Shown in pieces: positions 25,154 through 34,241 of a DNA stretch of 64,000 nt. Position 1 is the stretch's first letter; each line of letters starts with the position of its first letter. The notes under the pieces were generated by a model. That model was not told the origin of the DNA. It saw only the letters and a program-made list of their open reading frames with translations, and made no database searches. Origin of the DNA: Candidatus Saccharimonadota bacterium (GTDB lineage Bacteria; Patescibacteriota; Saccharimonadia; Saccharimonadales; UBA4665); the NCBI GenBank assembly GCA_027325485.1, contig DAIEFN010000002.1, positions 19,395 through 83,394 of the forward strand, read 5' to 3'. The position numbers and the translations under genes were made by a program.

Positions 25154-26746
25154 TTAAGAGCTCAGGAAATGCTCTTTGAGCCAATGAGTTGGCGCTAATT
25201 TTCGACTTTGACTAGTTCTGAGATAGATTGCAAGGGTCACAACACTAATTAAGAGCAGTAGTAACCCTGCAATGTAAAGCGCAATATGTAAGCCTTGACC
25301 AAAAGCGTCATAAGCCGCTTGCGTGACACTTCCAACTAATGCTGCATGCTGCGCCAGTTCGGCAACTGATACGTGCAGGTTTTGGGGTGTATGTCCTCCG
25401 TGTGTAATTGCGTAAATAACAAAGGACTGAAAGTTAGTCGGTAGCTGTAATGTTCTTAAGCGACTCACCATACCAGATGTCAACTGGGCATTAACGACTG
25501 CCCCTAAGGCCGCCACGCCAAAGACGCCACCCAGCTCACGAAAGGTGTTAACAGTTGATGCAGCCATGCCGGAGCGCTTTGAAGACACGGTATTTAGTAC
25601 TGAGGAGGTCATTGTTACGAGCAAGATGCCAAAGCCAAAACCAGTTAACGCAAGGACCCAAGTTAGTTCAAAAACTGTGACATTGGGTCGAATAATCTGA
25701 CGCAAGGCAAGGGTTCCACCACCAGAGAGTAGTGATCCTAGGATGAACATTTGAAGAGTGCGTTCGCTGGAATAAGCTCTACCTGCAATCAGTGCAGCTA
25801 AGACAATTGCCACAGTCATAGAAATAAAGGCCAGCGCTATTTTATAACCACTAAAACCAGCAATAAACTGCAAATAAAGCGCTACAAAGAAGAAGACTGA
25901 AAAGATACCGAAGTTAGCGCAAAAGGCGACGACATTAGCGATTACAAAATCCAGTTTCTTAAAGAGTGCGAGTGGCAGTACCGGATCTGGCCGTTTACGC
26001 TCAATTAAAATAAAGGCGATCATCGCAAGGATGGAAAATATAAAGAGGCCAATAATATGCGGACTAGCGTAGCCATCATTCTCGCCCAGTATGACCGCAA
26101 CTGAAGCGGCGCAGATTGATAACCCACCACTAGCTAGCCCTAATAAATCTAACTTCCGCCCTTCACGGTCAGAGCTTTCCGGCAAGTAAATCCAGCCGGC
26201 GATTAAAGCAATAACGCCGAATATGACGCCGAAGCTAAAGACCCCCCGCCAACTAGAAAAGCCAATGATAATTCCACCAATGATTGGGCCAAAAGCGAGC
26301 GCAATGCCGCTTACAGCCGCCCAGATGCCAAGCGCCTTCGCGCGCGCATGATTATCCGGGTATAACTGACGAATCATCGATAACGTTCCTGGCTCACTGG
26401 CCGCTGCCCCAAGACCCATGATGATACGTCCAATAATTAGCTCGTTAACTGATCCGGCGAGCATTGCAATTAATGAGCCGACGACAAAGAGTCCAACGCC
26501 GCTCAACATTACTTTCTTGCGGCCCAGTAGGTCACCAAGTGTACCCCCGCTTAGCATAAAGACCGCAAAAGCCAGCATGTAAGCATCAACAATCCACTGT
26601 AAGTCTTGGACACCTGCCGCTAGAGAGCTCTGCACGTTAGCGAGTACCACACTAACCACCGTGTTATCTAAGAACGTCAAGAATAGGATGACACACAGCA
26701 CGGCGAGAGATTGACCGGCAACTTTGCGTGCTGTCCAGCCGAACAT
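25154..26746 (-). CDS. MFS drug exporter, DHA2 (14-helix) type
   Basis: 530 residues with about 14 hydrophobic helices. Motif A GGTLGDLLGRKKVML and motif C-like GPIIGGIIIGFSSWRGVF are those of proton-coupled DHA2 exporters. TM1 has LDNTVVSVVL with the motif D1-type Asp. Convergent with galU (5 bp between stops). Substrate unknown; one of three such exporters in the window. Confidence 0.9.
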   Translation of the reverse strand: MFGWTARKVAGQSLAVLCVILFLTFLDNTVVSVVLANVQSSLAAGVQDLQWIVDAYMLAFAVFMLSGGTLGDLLGRKKVMLSGVGLFVVGSLIAMLAGSVNELIIGRIIMGLGAAASEPGTLSMIRQLYPDNHARAKALGIWAAVSGIALAFGPIIGGIIIGFSSWRGVFSFGVIFGVIALIAGWIYLPESSDREGRKLDLLGLASGGLSICAASVAVILGENDGYASPHIIGLFIFSILAMIAFILIERKRPDPVLPLALFKKLDFVIANVVAFCANFGIFSVFFFVALYLQFIAGFSGYKIALAFISMTVAIVLAALIAGRAYSSERTLQMFILGSLLSGGGTLALRQIIRPNVTVFELTWVLALTGFGFGILLVTMTSSVLNTVSSKRSGMAASTVNTFRELGGVFGVAALGAVVNAQLTSGMVSRLRTLQLPTNFQSFVIYAITHGGHTPQNLHVSVAELAQHAALVGSVTQAAYDAFGQGLHIALYIAGLLLLLISVVTLAIYLRTSQSRKLAPTHWLKEHFLSS

Positions 26747-26763
26747 ATTGTCGCTATGCCACT

Positions 26764-27270
26764 TTAGTGCACATTAGAGCAGACCGCAGGAGGCGTGCCG
26801 GCTAAGCTGAGTAGCTGACAGAAAGTAGCGTCACTGACCTGCCAGACGCCACCAATCTTAAGGGCTTCGCCATTTTGGTTTGGTAGGACTGGTTGAGCAT
26901 TGAGTTCAACGGTGTAATTAAGCTTTAAGGTGGTGGCGTTCGTTAAGCTGGCGCTGTTAATAATAACGCTCGGTGCTTCATTGCTTAACTGAGCAAACTC
27001 ACCACTCATGGGTTGAGCAAACTGGCTACCGTTTTGGAGCAGTTTTTGGCGTTCGGTCATGGTCGTATTTGCACTAAAGAAGCTCTTAAAATTAACTTCT
27101 GCGGCTTGAATGGCAGCCGTCTGTGCAGCGTTAGAAAGTGTTCTACTAGTGCTCTTTGAACTAGTAGTTGTTTTGCTGTTTGGCATTAAGATCGCCACTA
27201 ATATGACTGCGACAATAACTAGAATCAGAGCGATGGTGCTAGTTAATGTGGTTTTAGACATTTTCATCAC
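26764..27270 (-). CDS. Membrane-anchored secreted hypothetical protein
   Basis: An N-terminal anchor (about 10-29), a Ser/Thr linker, then a globular domain that ends GGVWQVSDATFCQLLSLAG and a second Cys (AVC). The ending resembles NTF2-like domains of actinobacterial exported proteins, with a likely disulfide between the two cysteines. AAAGGAG precedes the start codon cluster (GTG 27270, ATG 27267 and ATG 27261 are all possible). It lies 17 bp upstream of the exporter gene. Confidence 0.6.
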   Translation of the reverse strand: MMKMSKTTLTSTIALILVIVAVILVAILMPNSKTTTSSKSTSRTLSNAAQTAAIQAAEVNFKSFFSANTTMTERQKLLQNGSQFAQPMSGEFAQLSNEAPSVIINSASLTNATTLKLNYTVELNAQPVLPNQNGEALKIGGVWQVSDATFCQLLSLAGTPPAVCSNVH

Positions 27271-27330
27271 CGTAAACTCCTTTACTTGGCGTAATAACCA
27301 AGTCTTTATTAAGACACTATAGCACCAAAT

Positions 27331-27909
27331 TTAGTCGGATTTAATTTGCTCCTGTTTGGCCTGTCTGAGTAGTTCACTGCCATCAATCAGGAGGCAGTTG
27401 TTAGCACGCGCTAGGCTTTGGGCCTGAGTAGTAAAAGTAGCGTTAGTTAAAACCATCGCCTGGTCACAGCCGTAGCTGTTTAACCCGGCTACGGCGGCCC
27501 GCACCGCATTAACCCCGACGCGGCGGGCTGAACGCTTAACCTGGATGCCGTAACTTATTGCGTCCTTTGTAGCTAAAATATCGATGCCCCAGTCATAGTA
27601 TTGCGTCTTCACTACTGGGTTATAGCCACAGCTCTTTAGCCAGATAACCATCTGGTCTTCAAAGCGCGTGCCACTCATGCTGTCCCACTGCTGCGGCTTT
27701 AGTTGGGCTTGGTTAAGTTTATGGCGCCTTAGAAGCATGGTAGTGAAAGCGAAAAGTAATAATGCCGTGAGTGCAAGGCTCGCAATTAAAATTAGTTTGA
27801 AAGAATCAAATTGAGCCTTGGAACGTGAGTAGCGCCACAGTAGCCCAAAGAGCAATGCCCCAGACAGAAATAAAGCGCCGCTATCGCTGGCCGATGCGTG
27901 GTTTTGCAT
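27331..27909 (-). CDS. Membrane-tethered Mrr-like restriction endonuclease domain protein
   Basis: Two N-terminal helices (about 11-27 and 38-60) lead to an Mrr_cat-type nuclease fold: start MSGTRFEDQMVIWLKSCGY, catalytic Asp in WGIDILAT, then GIQVKRS with the Q-x-K triad end. Family members with membrane helices are common in bacteria but their role is unclear; they may cut modified or foreign DNA. No methylase gene is nearby. 192 residues. Confidence 0.82.
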   Translation of the reverse strand: MQNHASASDSGALFLSGALLFGLLWRYSRSKAQFDSFKLILIASLALTALLLFAFTTMLLRRHKLNQAQLKPQQWDSMSGTRFEDQMVIWLKSCGYNPVVKTQYYDWGIDILATKDAISYGIQVKRSARRVGVNAVRAAVAGLNSYGCDQAMVLTNATFTTQAQSLARANNCLLIDGSELLRQAKQEQIKSD

Positions 27910-28021
27910 AACAATAATTGAACCAAATTATATCTTTAGGTGATTAGGCAATCTAGCAAGGCATAAGACAAATTTAAGAAATGGTATATGCCCTGGCTTT
28001 TAAGCGCACTTTCATATAACT

Positions 28022-28030
28022 TGATATAAT
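28022..28030 (+). promoter_or_regulatory. Extended -10 promoter element of the glycosyltransferase gene
   Basis: TGATATAAT is a perfect extended -10 (TGnTATAAT). No good -35 is present, as is common with extended -10 boxes. The start would be about 28037, leaving only a few nucleotides before ATG 28043. Confidence 0.5.
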
Positions 28031-28042
28031 CTAGAGGATATT

Positions 28043-29020
28043 ATGAAATTAGTAATAATGATCCCCTGCCTCAATGAAGAGGCTACTCTACCCTTAGTCC
28101 TTAAATCGATTCCCAAACAGATTAAAGGTATCGATAAGATTGAAACCTTAATTATCGATGATGGATCAAGTGATAAAACAAGGGCCGTTGCAAAAGCGTT
28201 AGGGGTTAAACATTTCTTAATCCATACCACGAACCAAGGCCTGAGCCGCTCGTTCCGACACGGACTAAATCGTGCGCTTGAGATGGGGGCCGACATCATT
28301 GTACTCACTGAGGGAGATAATCAGTATCCACAGTCTAAGATCCCAGATTTAATTAAGCCGATTCTAAATGGTACGGCTGATACAGTCATCGCCGATCGCC
28401 AAACGCAAACCATTGCGCACTTCTCACGCCGTAAAAAGTTCTTTCAAAAGTTAGGAACTGGAGTCTTAAACCTGGCGGCTGGGACAAATGTGCCGGATGC
28501 AATTAGCGGATTTAGAGCTTACTCACGGACCGCCGCCATGCAGATTAACCCAATTGCCGATTACAGCTGGGCAACTGAAACCACTATTCAAGCAGCTCAT
28601 AAGGGCCATAAGATTGCTATTTTACCAATTAAAACTAACCCGATGTTGCGTGAATCGCGTCAGTTCAAAAATTCCTGGCAACACATTCGGCGCAGTAGCG
28701 TAACAATTGTGCGCGCCTTTATTATGTATCGCCCTTACGCACTCTTCTTTTCAGTTAGCGCCTTGCTGCTCGTTGTTGGTCTAATACCTTTAATTAATTT
28801 TTTGGTTACGGATCTTACGGCTACGCATCCGCTGGGGCCACATCACCTGCAAAGCTTAATTATTGGTTCAATGCTAATTGTTGGTGCCTTTGTTAGCTTT
28901 ACCCTAGGAGTGATTGCCGACTTAATCCGCATTAATCGGATGCTCCTAGAAGATCTACTCGAGATTAGCAAAAAACAAAGTTACACCTCAAAACTAGCTC
29001 GCTTAGTTAAAAAACCATAG
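28043..29020 (+). CDS. Family 2 glycosyltransferase with two C-terminal helices
   Basis: A GT-A domain of the dolichyl-phosphate-mannose synthase/undecaprenyl-phosphate sugar type: IPCLNEEATLPLVLKSIP, the DDGSSD nucleotide motif (near 39-44), and SGFRAYSR. Two hydrophobic helices (about 231-252 and 275-298) follow. It should transfer a sugar from a nucleotide donor such as UDP-glucose to a lipid carrier on the inner face. AGAGG lies 5 nt before the ATG. 325 residues; the end overlaps the next gene tail to tail by 18 bp. Confidence 0.9.
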   Translation: MKLVIMIPCLNEEATLPLVLKSIPKQIKGIDKIETLIIDDGSSDKTRAVAKALGVKHFLIHTTNQGLSRSFRHGLNRALEMGADIIVLTEGDNQYPQSKIPDLIKPILNGTADTVIADRQTQTIAHFSRRKKFFQKLGTGVLNLAAGTNVPDAISGFRAYSRTAAMQINPIADYSWATETTIQAAHKGHKIAILPIKTNPMLRESRQFKNSWQHIRRSSVTIVRAFIMYRPYALFFSVSALLLVVGLIPLINFLVTDLTATHPLGPHHLQSLIIGSMLIVGAFVSFTLGVIADLIRINRMLLEDLLEISKKQSYTSKLARLVKKP

Positions 29021-30535
29021 GTGCGTCGTGTAGCTTGAGCGCCCGTGCACGATAACTTTTTTAACGACTTTACGGGCGGCATTATTCACTTTTACGATTG
29101 CTTTGTTGTTGACGTCCCATGATGGATTACTGCGGGCAATAAAGGTAATAACACCACCACCCTCTAAGAAAAACAAAAGAGCGACGGCTGCTAAAACTAC
29201 TTTACGCCGATTGGCTTTAAATAACGCGAGGCTTAAGGCTTGACCAAAGATGACTGCGGCCAGCAAAAGGATTGGGATTAAATAGCGCCCGTTCATATTT
29301 TCAAGCACTTTAGTGTAGTGGTAGGTGTAGAATCCCTGACCCATCAGCACAACGCTGTAGGTGGCAGCAATAACAAAAATTAACAGTAGTCTTAGGTTAT
29401 TGTGAAACAGTTTGCGCCACCACTTAACTAAGGCAGCGACACCAGCAATAAACAGGATTAGGGCAGCAGCGCTAGGGAGTGGCAGGGGTGGATAATTTGA
29501 AAAGTGGGTGTTTGGTCCATTAACGGCGAAAAAGAGGCGGTACCACATCCAATAGAGCCACTGGAAGGGATAGGTCAGTACGCTCGTAAAGCTAATTGGT
29601 TTGCCTGATGCAATCAGTTTCGCATGGTTTTTATAGTTATAAGCCCAGGGTGCATAATTTAAACATTCCTTAACCGACAATGCCTTGGCACAGTCTGGCT
29701 CAATTGCATGATAACTAACTAGATTAACTAGGTCTCTTTGGGCGAACATGCCAAGCGCTAAAACAACTAAAACTGTAGTAAATAACTTAATGTGTACTCT
29801 GGCGGCCTGCCAGCTATGACCTAGTTGACTTAGGAAGGCCTTGTATTGATGGCGGTTGGTGCGGAACGCGAGCACCGCTAGAAAGAGCAGCATGGCGGCG
29901 AAGATTGGCAGGAAAGCATACTTTACTAAACTAGTTAAGAGCCCCAGACCAATAAATAGGCACAAATCGATTAGCGAGGCAGCACGCGTCCGAATGGCGT
30001 CAGTTAGCTTAAAGGCAAAGAGAATCATCAGAGCGGTTAGTGGAAACAATAGGTTATCGTAATTAACTTGTGCTGCTAGTTGTGGCACAACCGGTATTAA
30101 GATAAACAGCATTAAGATTAAGTTAACTAGGGCCTTTGAGGACCCCACCTTCTGCATCACTTTCCGAAACAGTATTAAACCCCAGCTAAAGAGCGCAACG
30201 TTAATGAGTCTTAGGATAATAACTTGTGTCATCTGACTTTTAGCAAACAGTTCAATCAGACGATACGGAAAGCTCATTAAGTAGTGATACAGATAAGAGG
30301 GATCATGCGCGACTGCACCAAAGGCGGCTGCGTGCGGTGGCTGGTGTGAGAGAAACGGTAAATAGTAGTGTGAGTAAAGCTTAATTAAGCCAAAGTGGAA
30401 ATTCTCGTCAAAGGCTTGAGGATAGGCGGCCGAGATTGCAATCCAGAGCGCTTCAAGTACGAATACTATTAAAACTAAGCGGTAAAATTTTTGTGAACGC
30501 AGAAAGTTCAGGAAGCGGCTTAGTGGTTTGGGCAT
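29003..30535 (-). CDS. GT-C-fold membrane glycosyltransferase (GT39/ArnT-like)
   Basis: About ten to eleven hydrophobic helices, with the first external loop carrying FDENFHFG, an acidic pair like the catalytic site of GT-C enzymes, and a long external loop around 300-350. These enzymes use polyprenyl-phosphate sugars outside the membrane, so the enzyme may use the lipid-linked sugar made by the convergent GT2. 510 residues; exact family assignment is uncertain. Confidence 0.7.
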   Translation of the reverse strand: MPKPLSRFLNFLRSQKFYRLVLIVFVLEALWIAISAAYPQAFDENFHFGLIKLYSHYYLPFLSHQPPHAAAFGAVAHDPSYLYHYLMSFPYRLIELFAKSQMTQVIILRLINVALFSWGLILFRKVMQKVGSSKALVNLILMLFILIPVVPQLAAQVNYDNLLFPLTALMILFAFKLTDAIRTRAASLIDLCLFIGLGLLTSLVKYAFLPIFAAMLLFLAVLAFRTNRHQYKAFLSQLGHSWQAARVHIKLFTTVLVVLALGMFAQRDLVNLVSYHAIEPDCAKALSVKECLNYAPWAYNYKNHAKLIASGKPISFTSVLTYPFQWLYWMWYRLFFAVNGPNTHFSNYPPLPLPSAAALILFIAGVAALVKWWRKLFHNNLRLLLIFVIAATYSVVLMGQGFYTYHYTKVLENMNGRYLIPILLLAAVIFGQALSLALFKANRRKVVLAAVALLFFLEGGGVITFIARSNPSWDVNNKAIVKVNNAARKVVKKVIVHGRSSYTTHLWFFN

Positions 30536-30595
30536 AACTAAAAGGCTATTATACAGTTCACCCTGATTATCTCCTTAATGGGTAGTCAAACCATC

Positions 30596-32074
30596 TTAGG
30601 CCGATGGGGCTTTGTCTAATTCGGCCGGAGCTGCTCCAGCTTTGTTGCTCCGGATAATAAATACTGCTAGGAGTGAAGCTAAAATTGCAAATAAGGAACC
30701 GAGTAAATAGCCATTGTGGAAACCATGCACGGTAGCCTTGGCAATTTGCAAGGCGCTTGGTTGGGCGTGCAAATGCAGTGCGTGCAAATAGTTAGTGATG
30801 CTGCTCGATAGAACGCCAGCAAGCAAGGCTAGACCCAGTGCTCCGCCAATTTGCTGAGAGGTGTTTAAGAGCCCTGATGCCAAGCCAGCTTCATGGTGGC
30901 GCACGCCTGAGGTTGCAGCAATTGTAACGGCTACGAATAAGGCGCCCATGCCAATACCCATTAAGACTAGGCCAGGTGCAATGTTGCCCCAGAATGTACC
31001 GTTCACCGGGATATGCGAGATCCAGAACAAACCGCCACCGACAAATAACGGCGCCACAACTAGGATTGGCTTATAGCCAATGCGCTTGACTAGTCTTGGT
31101 ATATTAGTTGCAACAGCAGCAATCACAAACGGCATGACGAGGAAGTCTAAGCCAGTACGAATCGGGGTATAGTGCAACACGTTTTGAAGGTAAAGCGTGG
31201 TGAAGAAAAAGACTGAGAATAGTGCTGCTGCCATTAACAGCATTAGCGAGTTAGCGCCAGCAATGTTACGAATTTTGAAAATGGTTAACGGCATTAGGGG
31301 GTGCTTGGCGCGCTTTTCGTTAAAGACGAAGAAAATGACTAAGGCTAGGCCACCGAGCAAGGTGGCTAAGATTCGGGTGCTGCCCCAGCCAAAGGTCGGT
31401 GCTTCGGTTAAAGCATAAACAATTGCCATTAGACCGCCGGTAATTGATGCGGCACCAATTAGATCAAGGCTGACCCTTTCAGTTTCGGTTTTATGGTGGT
31501 GAAGCACCTTAAGCGAGGCTATGATTACGAAAATACCAACTGGTAAGTTAATAAAGAAGTTCCAGCGCCAGCTAAGATACTGCGTGATGATACCACCAAG
31601 CAATACGCCCACCGCTGCGCCACCAGAAGCAACTGCTCCCCAGACACTTAGTGCGGTATTACGTTCATTCCCCTCTTTATACGTCACTAAGATAATCGAC
31701 AGGGCTGCTGGAGACATATAGGCAGCAGCCAAACCCTGTAAGGCCCGGAAGATAATCAGCATCGTGCCGTTTTGACTTAGCCCGGTGCCGAGCGAAGCAA
31801 GCGTAAAGACAGCGATACCCCATAGAAAAGTCACTCTCCGTCCAAAATAATCCGCGTTACGGCCACCAAGGAGTAAGAAGCCGCCAAAGGCTAGCGTGTA
31901 AGCTGTAATGATCCACTGGAGATCGGCCGTGTTTAGTGAGAAAGCTCGCTGTATTGTCGGTAGGGCCACATTTACGATTGAAATATCGAGCACTACCATA
32001 AACTGGGCCAGGGCAAGCAAAATCAAGATAAACCAATGGCTGGTGTGCTTAGAGGGTGCGTTGACTTTACTCAC
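30596..32074 (-). CDS. MFS drug exporter, DHA2 (EmrB/QacA) type
   Basis: 492 residues, about 14 helices. LDISIVNVALPTIQRAF in helix 1, LLGGRNADYFGRRVTFL (motif A) and GVLLGGIITQYLSWRWNFFINLP (motif C, in part) are those of EmrB/QacA. The start is GTG 32074. Divergent from a MarR repressor gene with a palindrome between, so it is probably induced by toxic compounds via that repressor. Confidence 0.93.
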   Translation of the reverse strand: MSKVNAPSKHTSHWFILILLALAQFMVVLDISIVNVALPTIQRAFSLNTADLQWIITAYTLAFGGFLLLGGRNADYFGRRVTFLWGIAVFTLASLGTGLSQNGTMLIIFRALQGLAAAYMSPAALSIILVTYKEGNERNTALSVWGAVASGGAAVGVLLGGIITQYLSWRWNFFINLPVGIFVIIASLKVLHHHKTETERVSLDLIGAASITGGLMAIVYALTEAPTFGWGSTRILATLLGGLALVIFFVFNEKRAKHPLMPLTIFKIRNIAGANSLMLLMAAALFSVFFFTTLYLQNVLHYTPIRTGLDFLVMPFVIAAVATNIPRLVKRIGYKPILVVAPLFVGGGLFWISHIPVNGTFWGNIAPGLVLMGIGMGALFVAVTIAATSGVRHHEAGLASGLLNTSQQIGGALGLALLAGVLSSSITNYLHALHLHAQPSALQIAKATVHGFHNGYLLGSLFAILASLLAVFIIRSNKAGAAPAELDKAPSA

Positions 32075-32152
32075 TGTTGCTATAGCCCTCGTTTTACGTT
32101 ATTTATAAAATCTTCTTTGGTTTTAAGAGTCACTTATTATATATGGACAATG

Positions 32153-32167
32153 TTTGACAATGTCAAA
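32153..32167. promoter_or_regulatory. MarR-type operator palindrome
   Basis: TTTGACAATGTCAAA is a perfect inverted repeat around a central A, and a further half-site GACAATGT lies at 32145-32152. It falls between the divergent exporter and marR genes and overlaps the upstream marR ATG, as expected for an autoregulated MarR pair. Confidence 0.65.
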
Positions 32168-32600
32168 TAAAATCATAACTATGCCCTCAGATTTTGCTCC
32201 CATTGAAAACCCAGACATTAGGTTGATTGAATTTCTGATGCTGTCCAAGCATCGCATCTACGATCTAGCCAGCCAGCATGGCCTAACTGGCATGCAGGCG
32301 GTAACACTCTGCTTGCTTGATCAACCTAAGCCAATGAACAGTTTCGGCAAGATCTATAACTGCGATCCAGCGAACGTTACTGGCATCATTGACGGGCTAG
32401 AGATTAAGCAATTAGTGACCCGTTTCGAAAGCCCAACCGACCATCGGCTGAAGATGGTGCGACTTGAGGCAGCCGGCCAATTGATTCGGACGCAACTACG
32501 GCATGAGCTCTGTGGCTCGCACGGTTCAATTTTAGGTAAATTAACTGCTTTGGAAGCTGAACAATTTAGTAAGCTAGTCGCCAAACTCTTAGCGGAATAG
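32160..32600 (+). CDS. MarR-family transcriptional repressor
   Basis: A winged-helix dimer protein of the MarR family: helix-turn-helix around FGKIYNCDPANVTGIIDGLE and wing RFESPTDHRLKMVRLEAAG, where Asp-x-Arg is the conserved wing motif. Possible starts are ATG 32160 and ATG 32181; neither has a ribosome site, and 32160 lies within the operator palindrome. Likely represses itself and the divergent exporter. About 146 residues. Confidence 0.9.
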   Translation: MSNKIITMPSDFAPIENPDIRLIEFLMLSKHRIYDLASQHGLTGMQAVTLCLLDQPKPMNSFGKIYNCDPANVTGIIDGLEIKQLVTRFESPTDHRLKMVRLEAAGQLIRTQLRHELCGSHGSILGKLTALEAEQFSKLVAKLLAE

Positions 32601-32609
32601 ACAATCTTT

Positions 32610-33683
32610 TTAGTTAATTGGTGAGAGGTAGTAAATTAGTTGCCCGGCGCTGCCATCATTTACAATCTGGTTTTCAGCCATATCGCCGTTGCCAGTAAGT
32701 GGATCAACCGTACCGGAATCACCGTAAATAAAGACTGGGTGGGCGCCACCGCTGACTACAATCTCGACATGACCGCCCTGATAGTTATAGTAAGCAACAT
32801 CTCCAGGCTTAGGTAGATAACCGCTGTCCGCTGCATGGTAGCTAAAGTTCTCATTAATGACGTTATTGGCGTTGTACTCGTCCCAATTGTTAAGTCCCCG
32901 CTCGCCATTATTAAACGGCGCCCCAGCTTGCTGATAGATGTAGCTCACGAAGTCGGCACACCATTCTTCGCTTGGGTTGCCGTCGGTGTAGTCATAAAGT
33001 AGCGCCGAGTGTAGTTTTGGTTCCGCCTGCCAGGCTAACCATTGGCGCTCAGCCATACAAGCAACTCTCTGGCCTACCTGCTGCTGCGTACATTGCGGGT
33101 CTGAGCTATTGGCAATGCTTTGGCCGGGCCACTGGGCTTGCGTCCAGGTTTCGCTTAAGGAGTTTAAGTTGTTACAGCTAGCGGTAATTAGATTAAGCCC
33201 CACTTTTCCCTTTGGCAGGCTGAGACATTGATTGTTGCCGGCATTCTGGTAACCGACGCCATCGGCACTCCAGTCTTGGTTGGTGGCACTTAAGCTACAG
33301 CTTTCTAATAAAAGGGTGTTATTAACGGCGGTGAGGCATAGTTGATTATCTGTTAGCAGGTGATTGCCATTAAGACTAAAGTCTTGGGCGGTTGTACCGT
33401 TACAAAGGGCGGTAGTCACTGCTGTGCCCTTAGTTGGTTTGGCGCCGTTTGCGCTGAGGCAATAACCCGCCTGTCCAGAGCGCATCTCTGGGATTGGTGC
33501 CGCCGCACTAGCCGGTTTCAAACTAGCAATTGCAACAGAGGCCCAAATGAGAAAACCAGACACAGCCAGCATTAGAGCCAGATGAGCGAACCCTCTTTGG
33601 TTATGTTTCGGGTGCGTTTTGGTTCTTGCGGGCGTTCGGGGTGAATAGCCTAGCTGGCGTTGTGGTGCAATGTGAGGACGCAT
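32610..33683 (-). CDS. Secreted CHAP-domain enzyme with ricin-type lectin domain
   Basis: A basic N-terminus and one hydrophobic helix (about 31-54) ending ASAAAP give export. Residues about 68-185 form a ricin B-like lectin with Q-x-W motifs (NQDW, 135-138) and paired Cys. Residues about 205-357 are a CHAP amidase/endopeptidase domain, with Cys242 (EEWCADFV) and His305 (GGHVEIV) as catalytic pair and IYGDSG after them. CHAP enzymes cut peptidoglycan peptides, and the lectin should bind glycans. It may remodel the cell's own wall or act on a neighbour or host cell. 357 residues. Confidence 0.9.
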   Translation of the reverse strand: MRPHIAPQRQLGYSPRTPARTKTHPKHNQRGFAHLALMLAVSGFLIWASVAIASLKPASAAAPIPEMRSGQAGYCLSANGAKPTKGTAVTTALCNGTTAQDFSLNGNHLLTDNQLCLTAVNNTLLLESCSLSATNQDWSADGVGYQNAGNNQCLSLPKGKVGLNLITASCNNLNSLSETWTQAQWPGQSIANSSDPQCTQQQVGQRVACMAERQWLAWQAEPKLHSALLYDYTDGNPSEEWCADFVSYIYQQAGAPFNNGERGLNNWDEYNANNVINENFSYHAADSGYLPKPGDVAYYNYQGGHVEIVVSGGAHPVFIYGDSGTVDPLTGNGDMAENQIVNDGSAGQLIYYLSPIN

Positions 33684-33787
33684 ATTTATTTTTTTGAGCC
33701 AAGCTATATTATATAACAGTGTGCTTATAGACGACTAGACCAACATCAGCTAAACTAGTAATTGAATTAAAAGGTTAAGCTTAAGCC

Positions 33788-34201
33788 GTGATAAAAACCG
33801 AAGTTGAATCAGACAACACCAATTCAGTAACCAGTCCAAATGAGACTGCTCAGGAAGATTTTATACCTACCCTAGATAGCCCAAGTCGCTCGCTAGCGAT
33901 TGGCTCTATACTTATCGTCTTAGTACTTGCCGTAGCTTCTTACCTAGTGCTAGCGAATAAAAGTTCAAAACCAAACCTGCCCATCGCGAGAAATCTCGGT
34001 TACGTAACCGCCTTGCCTCTGGGTTCTAACAAAGCCAGCAGCAGTCAAAGTGCTTCTACCCTAAACAGCTTGAGCGCCAGTGGCATCAACCTGCAAGATA
34101 ATTTACCCGCAGGGCAGGGTAGCCCAAAAACAAATTACTTGCAGTCGGCTGGAAATTCCTTATCGACCGGTCAATCGATTAATACGTCTGTCCCTTTTTA
34201 G
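33788..34201 (+). CDS. Small anchored Ser/Asn-rich surface protein
   Basis: GTG start. An acidic cytosolic N-terminus (about 38 residues), one hydrophobic helix (about 39-56) and a low-complexity external part rich in Ser, Asn, Leu and Gly. No domain recognised. 137 residues. Divergent from the CHAP enzyme gene. Confidence 0.55.
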   Translation: MIKTEVESDNTNSVTSPNETAQEDFIPTLDSPSRSLAIGSILIVLVLAVASYLVLANKSSKPNLPIARNLGYVTALPLGSNKASSSQSASTLNSLSASGINLQDNLPAGQGSPKTNYLQSAGNSLSTGQSINTSVPF

Positions 34202-34204
34202 TAT

Positions 34205-34233
34205 TTACTTAGCATAAGTAACTAATATATACT
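34205..34233 (+). promoter_or_regulatory. marR promoter with overlapping operator palindrome
   Basis: TTACTTA-GCA-TAAGTAA (34205-34221) is a perfect 7-3-7 inverted repeat. It covers the -35 (TTACTT, 34205-34210) and part of the 17-bp spacer before the -10 TATACT (34228-34233). Binding there would block RNA polymerase. ATG 34242 lies 8 nt after the -10, so the mRNA is probably leaderless; the AGGGGAG between them is too close to the ATG to serve as ribosome site. Confidence 0.6.
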
Positions 34234-34241
34234 AGGGGAGT

